From: Methylobacterium sp. SyP6R
Lineage (GTDB): Bacteria; Pseudomonadota; Alphaproteobacteria; Rhizobiales; Beijerinckiaceae
Direction: 5' to 3'
Assembly: GCF_019216885.1 (NCBI RefSeq)
Contig: NZ_JAAQRC020000001.1
Span: forward strand, 3,082,501-3,146,500
Length of the DNA: 64,000 nt
A program made the position numbers and the translations under genes. A model generated the notes under the pieces. The model had not been told where the DNA came from. It made no database searches and was given only the letters and a program-made list of their open reading frames with translations. This document shows positions 63,040 to 64,000 of this stretch, in pieces; position 1 is the first letter of the stretch, and each line of letters opens with the position of its first letter.

Positions 63040-63261
63040 TCATTCTTGCAGGCCCGCGGAGGCGGCGCGCCGGGCCTGGAGGGCGCCCTCGAAGTGGCTC
63101 AGCGCCCGCTCGAACTTGTCGCGGCAACCGGGATTGCAGAAGCCGACGACCGCGCCGTTGTAGAGCGTCAGCGAGTCGGCCGCGATCGGCTTGCCCGACC
63201 AGGGGCAGAGCTCGTTCACCGCGTCCTCGATGCGCAACGGCGTAGGGTCGGTCCTGGTCAT
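63040..63261 (-). CDS. Four-cysteine mini-protein (zinc-ribbon/YHS-like)
   Basis: A 73-residue protein starting MTRTDPTPLRIEDAVNELC. Key is CPWSGKPIAADSLTLYNGAVV followed by GFCNPGCRDKFERAL. The first Cys, then CNPGC about 23 residues later, gives three or four Cys that could bind zinc in a TRASH/YHS-like fold. A tail of 25 residues (SHFEGALQARRAASAGLQE) is basic-helical. The start at 63261 agrees with the compact domain; upstream codons are not coding. It lies 34 bases upstream of ffh on the same strand, and so may share its transcript. Function unknown; some databases label such proteins GST-related, which I think is wrong. Confidence 0.65.
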   Translation of the reverse strand: MTRTDPTPLRIEDAVNELCPWSGKPIAADSLTLYNGAVVGFCNPGCRDKFERALSHFEGALQARRAASAGLQE

Positions 63262-63537
63262 CCGGTCTCCTGCGGGCCGCCCGGTGAGGCGGCCGATCCC
63301 GAGGATTCGCCCAACGCAAGTCGCGCCCGAGGGCGCATCGCGCTGTCGGGCGTTGACCTCCGGCCTCACGGGCCGGTCGGCGTCGAGACGAGACCTCGTC
63401 TTGAGAGGCCGGGGCCTAGCCTCCTGCGCCCGCGATGTCAACGTCCGAAACCAGGTCCGCCCGGATCGAGGGCGCATTTACCGGTTCTTAACCATGCGGG
63501 AGGTTAACTGGTCCTCAAGATTTCCAGGAGATGCGGC

Positions 63538-63990
63538 GTGTCCGATCCCGCCTTGAAGACGCAGACCCCCGCCGCGGCGCGGCAGCCCTCCGGCCCGCTT
63601 CAGGACTGGCTCGCGACCCTGTCGCGGATCGACGCCGCCGACCAGGCGCGCGCCGCACCGCGCCGGCCGGCCGAGGCCTCGCCGGCTTGGGAGCCGCGCA
63701 TCGTCGTCCCGAGCGAGCCGGCGGCGCCCGAGGCTCCTGCGGCGGCGCCTGTTGCCGAGCAGGACGATCTCGCCGCGCTGATGGCCGAGAACATGATGCT
63801 CAAGGCGCGGCTGAGGCAGGAGCACGGCCGCTACGACGAGCTGCAGGCGATGCTCGCCGACGAGCTGCGCGCATTGCGCACCCACGTGCAGCAGGAGGTC
63901 GACCGGGCCGAGGAACTGCGCGCCGAGCGCGACCTGTGGATGGCCCGGGCCGAGGCCCTGGCCCAGCCGCTGTTCCAGCCGCGGCGCTGA
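63538..63990 (+). CDS. Coiled-coil protein of unknown function
   Basis: A 150-residue soluble protein, with GTG as start. The first 80 residues are Pro/Ala-rich and probably disordered (AARQPSGPLQDWLATLSRID; PAAPEAPAAAPV). The last 70 form a strongly predicted coiled coil (ENMMLKARLRQEHGRYDELQAM, LRALRTHVQQEVDRAEELRAERD). No membrane segments or known domain. It is divergent from the four-Cys gene and near the right edge of the window, with its stop at 63988-63990. The surrounding spacer at 63262-63537 holds nothing else recognisable. Confidence 0.65.
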   Translation: MSDPALKTQTPAAARQPSGPLQDWLATLSRIDAADQARAAPRRPAEASPAWEPRIVVPSEPAAPEAPAAAPVAEQDDLAALMAENMMLKARLRQEHGRYDELQAMLADELRALRTHVQQEVDRAEELRAERDLWMARAEALAQPLFQPRR

Positions 63991-64000
63991 TAAGATCCCG

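Overview
The window is high-GC DNA (by eye about 70%) from an alphaproteobacterium, most likely Hyphomicrobiales (Rhizobiales) and plausibly Methylobacteriaceae. The pointers are a homospermidine synthase, an OlsB-type ornithine acyltransferase, an FzlA-like GST homologue beside uppP, a methylmalonyl-CoA mutase small subunit, a vanillate demethylase cluster, and several families of palindromic intergenic repeats of the kind common in that group. It reads as ordinary chromosome. There is no phage, plasmid, complete insertion sequence, CRISPR array or integrase. The one RNA gene seen is a tRNA-Asn.

Layout. 0.4-5.5 kb: gltX, an AEC-type permease and a large secreted PhoX-like/RTX protein, all on the minus strand. 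5.7-8.5 kb: two small conserved genes and a PoxB-type pyruvate oxidase. 8.6-12.5 kb: amidase, a small unknown protein, a Uma2-fold protein and homospermidine synthase. 13.5-19.0 kb: rplU-rpmA-GNAT-obg-proB-kinase, a largely classical ribosome/Obg/proline neighbourhood. Between obg and proB it carries an intact vapBC pair followed by the decayed remains of a second pair. 19.3-21.6 kb: a small DUF-type protein, olsB and a higBA pair. 21.6-25.6 kb: an envelope/division and tRNA-modification group (SDR protein, queG, fzlA-like, divergent uppP). 25.7-32.5 kb: mutA, holC, a secreted S10 peptidase, a lipoprotein, and an OpgC-type membrane acyltransferase overlapping an SGNH hydrolase. 32.7-36.9 kb: gamma-carbonic-anhydrase-like protein, a Gfo/Idh/MocA oxidoreductase and flhA. 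37.2-42.1 kb: stress-type envelope proteins, LysE and FUSC exporters, a periplasmic PheC-like protein and a LOG hydrolase. 42.3-49.2 kb: leuB, ispA, mtgA, a DUF4424 protein, an acidic small protein, argG and a DsbA-fold isomerase. 49.3-55.5 kb: two small membrane proteins and a vanAB/MFS/AraC aromatic-demethylation cluster. 55.6-59.9 kb: tRNA-Asn, small secreted proteins and a class A penicillin-binding protein ending in an SNase-like domain. 60.2-64.0 kb: ffh-rpsP-rimM, a four-Cys mini-protein and a coiled-coil protein.

Working together: uppP, fzlA-like, mtgA, the class A PBP and ispA all serve peptidoglycan and lipid-carrier biology. vanA, vanB, the MFS carrier and the AraC regulator make a coherent unit for importing and O-demethylating methoxylated aromatics. 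The formaldehyde released would be a usable C1 substrate if the host is a methylotroph.

The most notable observations are the broken second vapBC copy whose toxin survives only as its first dozen codons, the PBP-SNase-like fusion, a family of nested multi-hairpin intergenic repeats with interchangeable modules, and a queG reading frame whose C-terminus is written by a palindromic repeat. I found no clear signature of a wholly new multi-gene defence or biosynthetic system. Starts described as GTG, TTG or CTG are inferred from ribosome-binding sites and family length.
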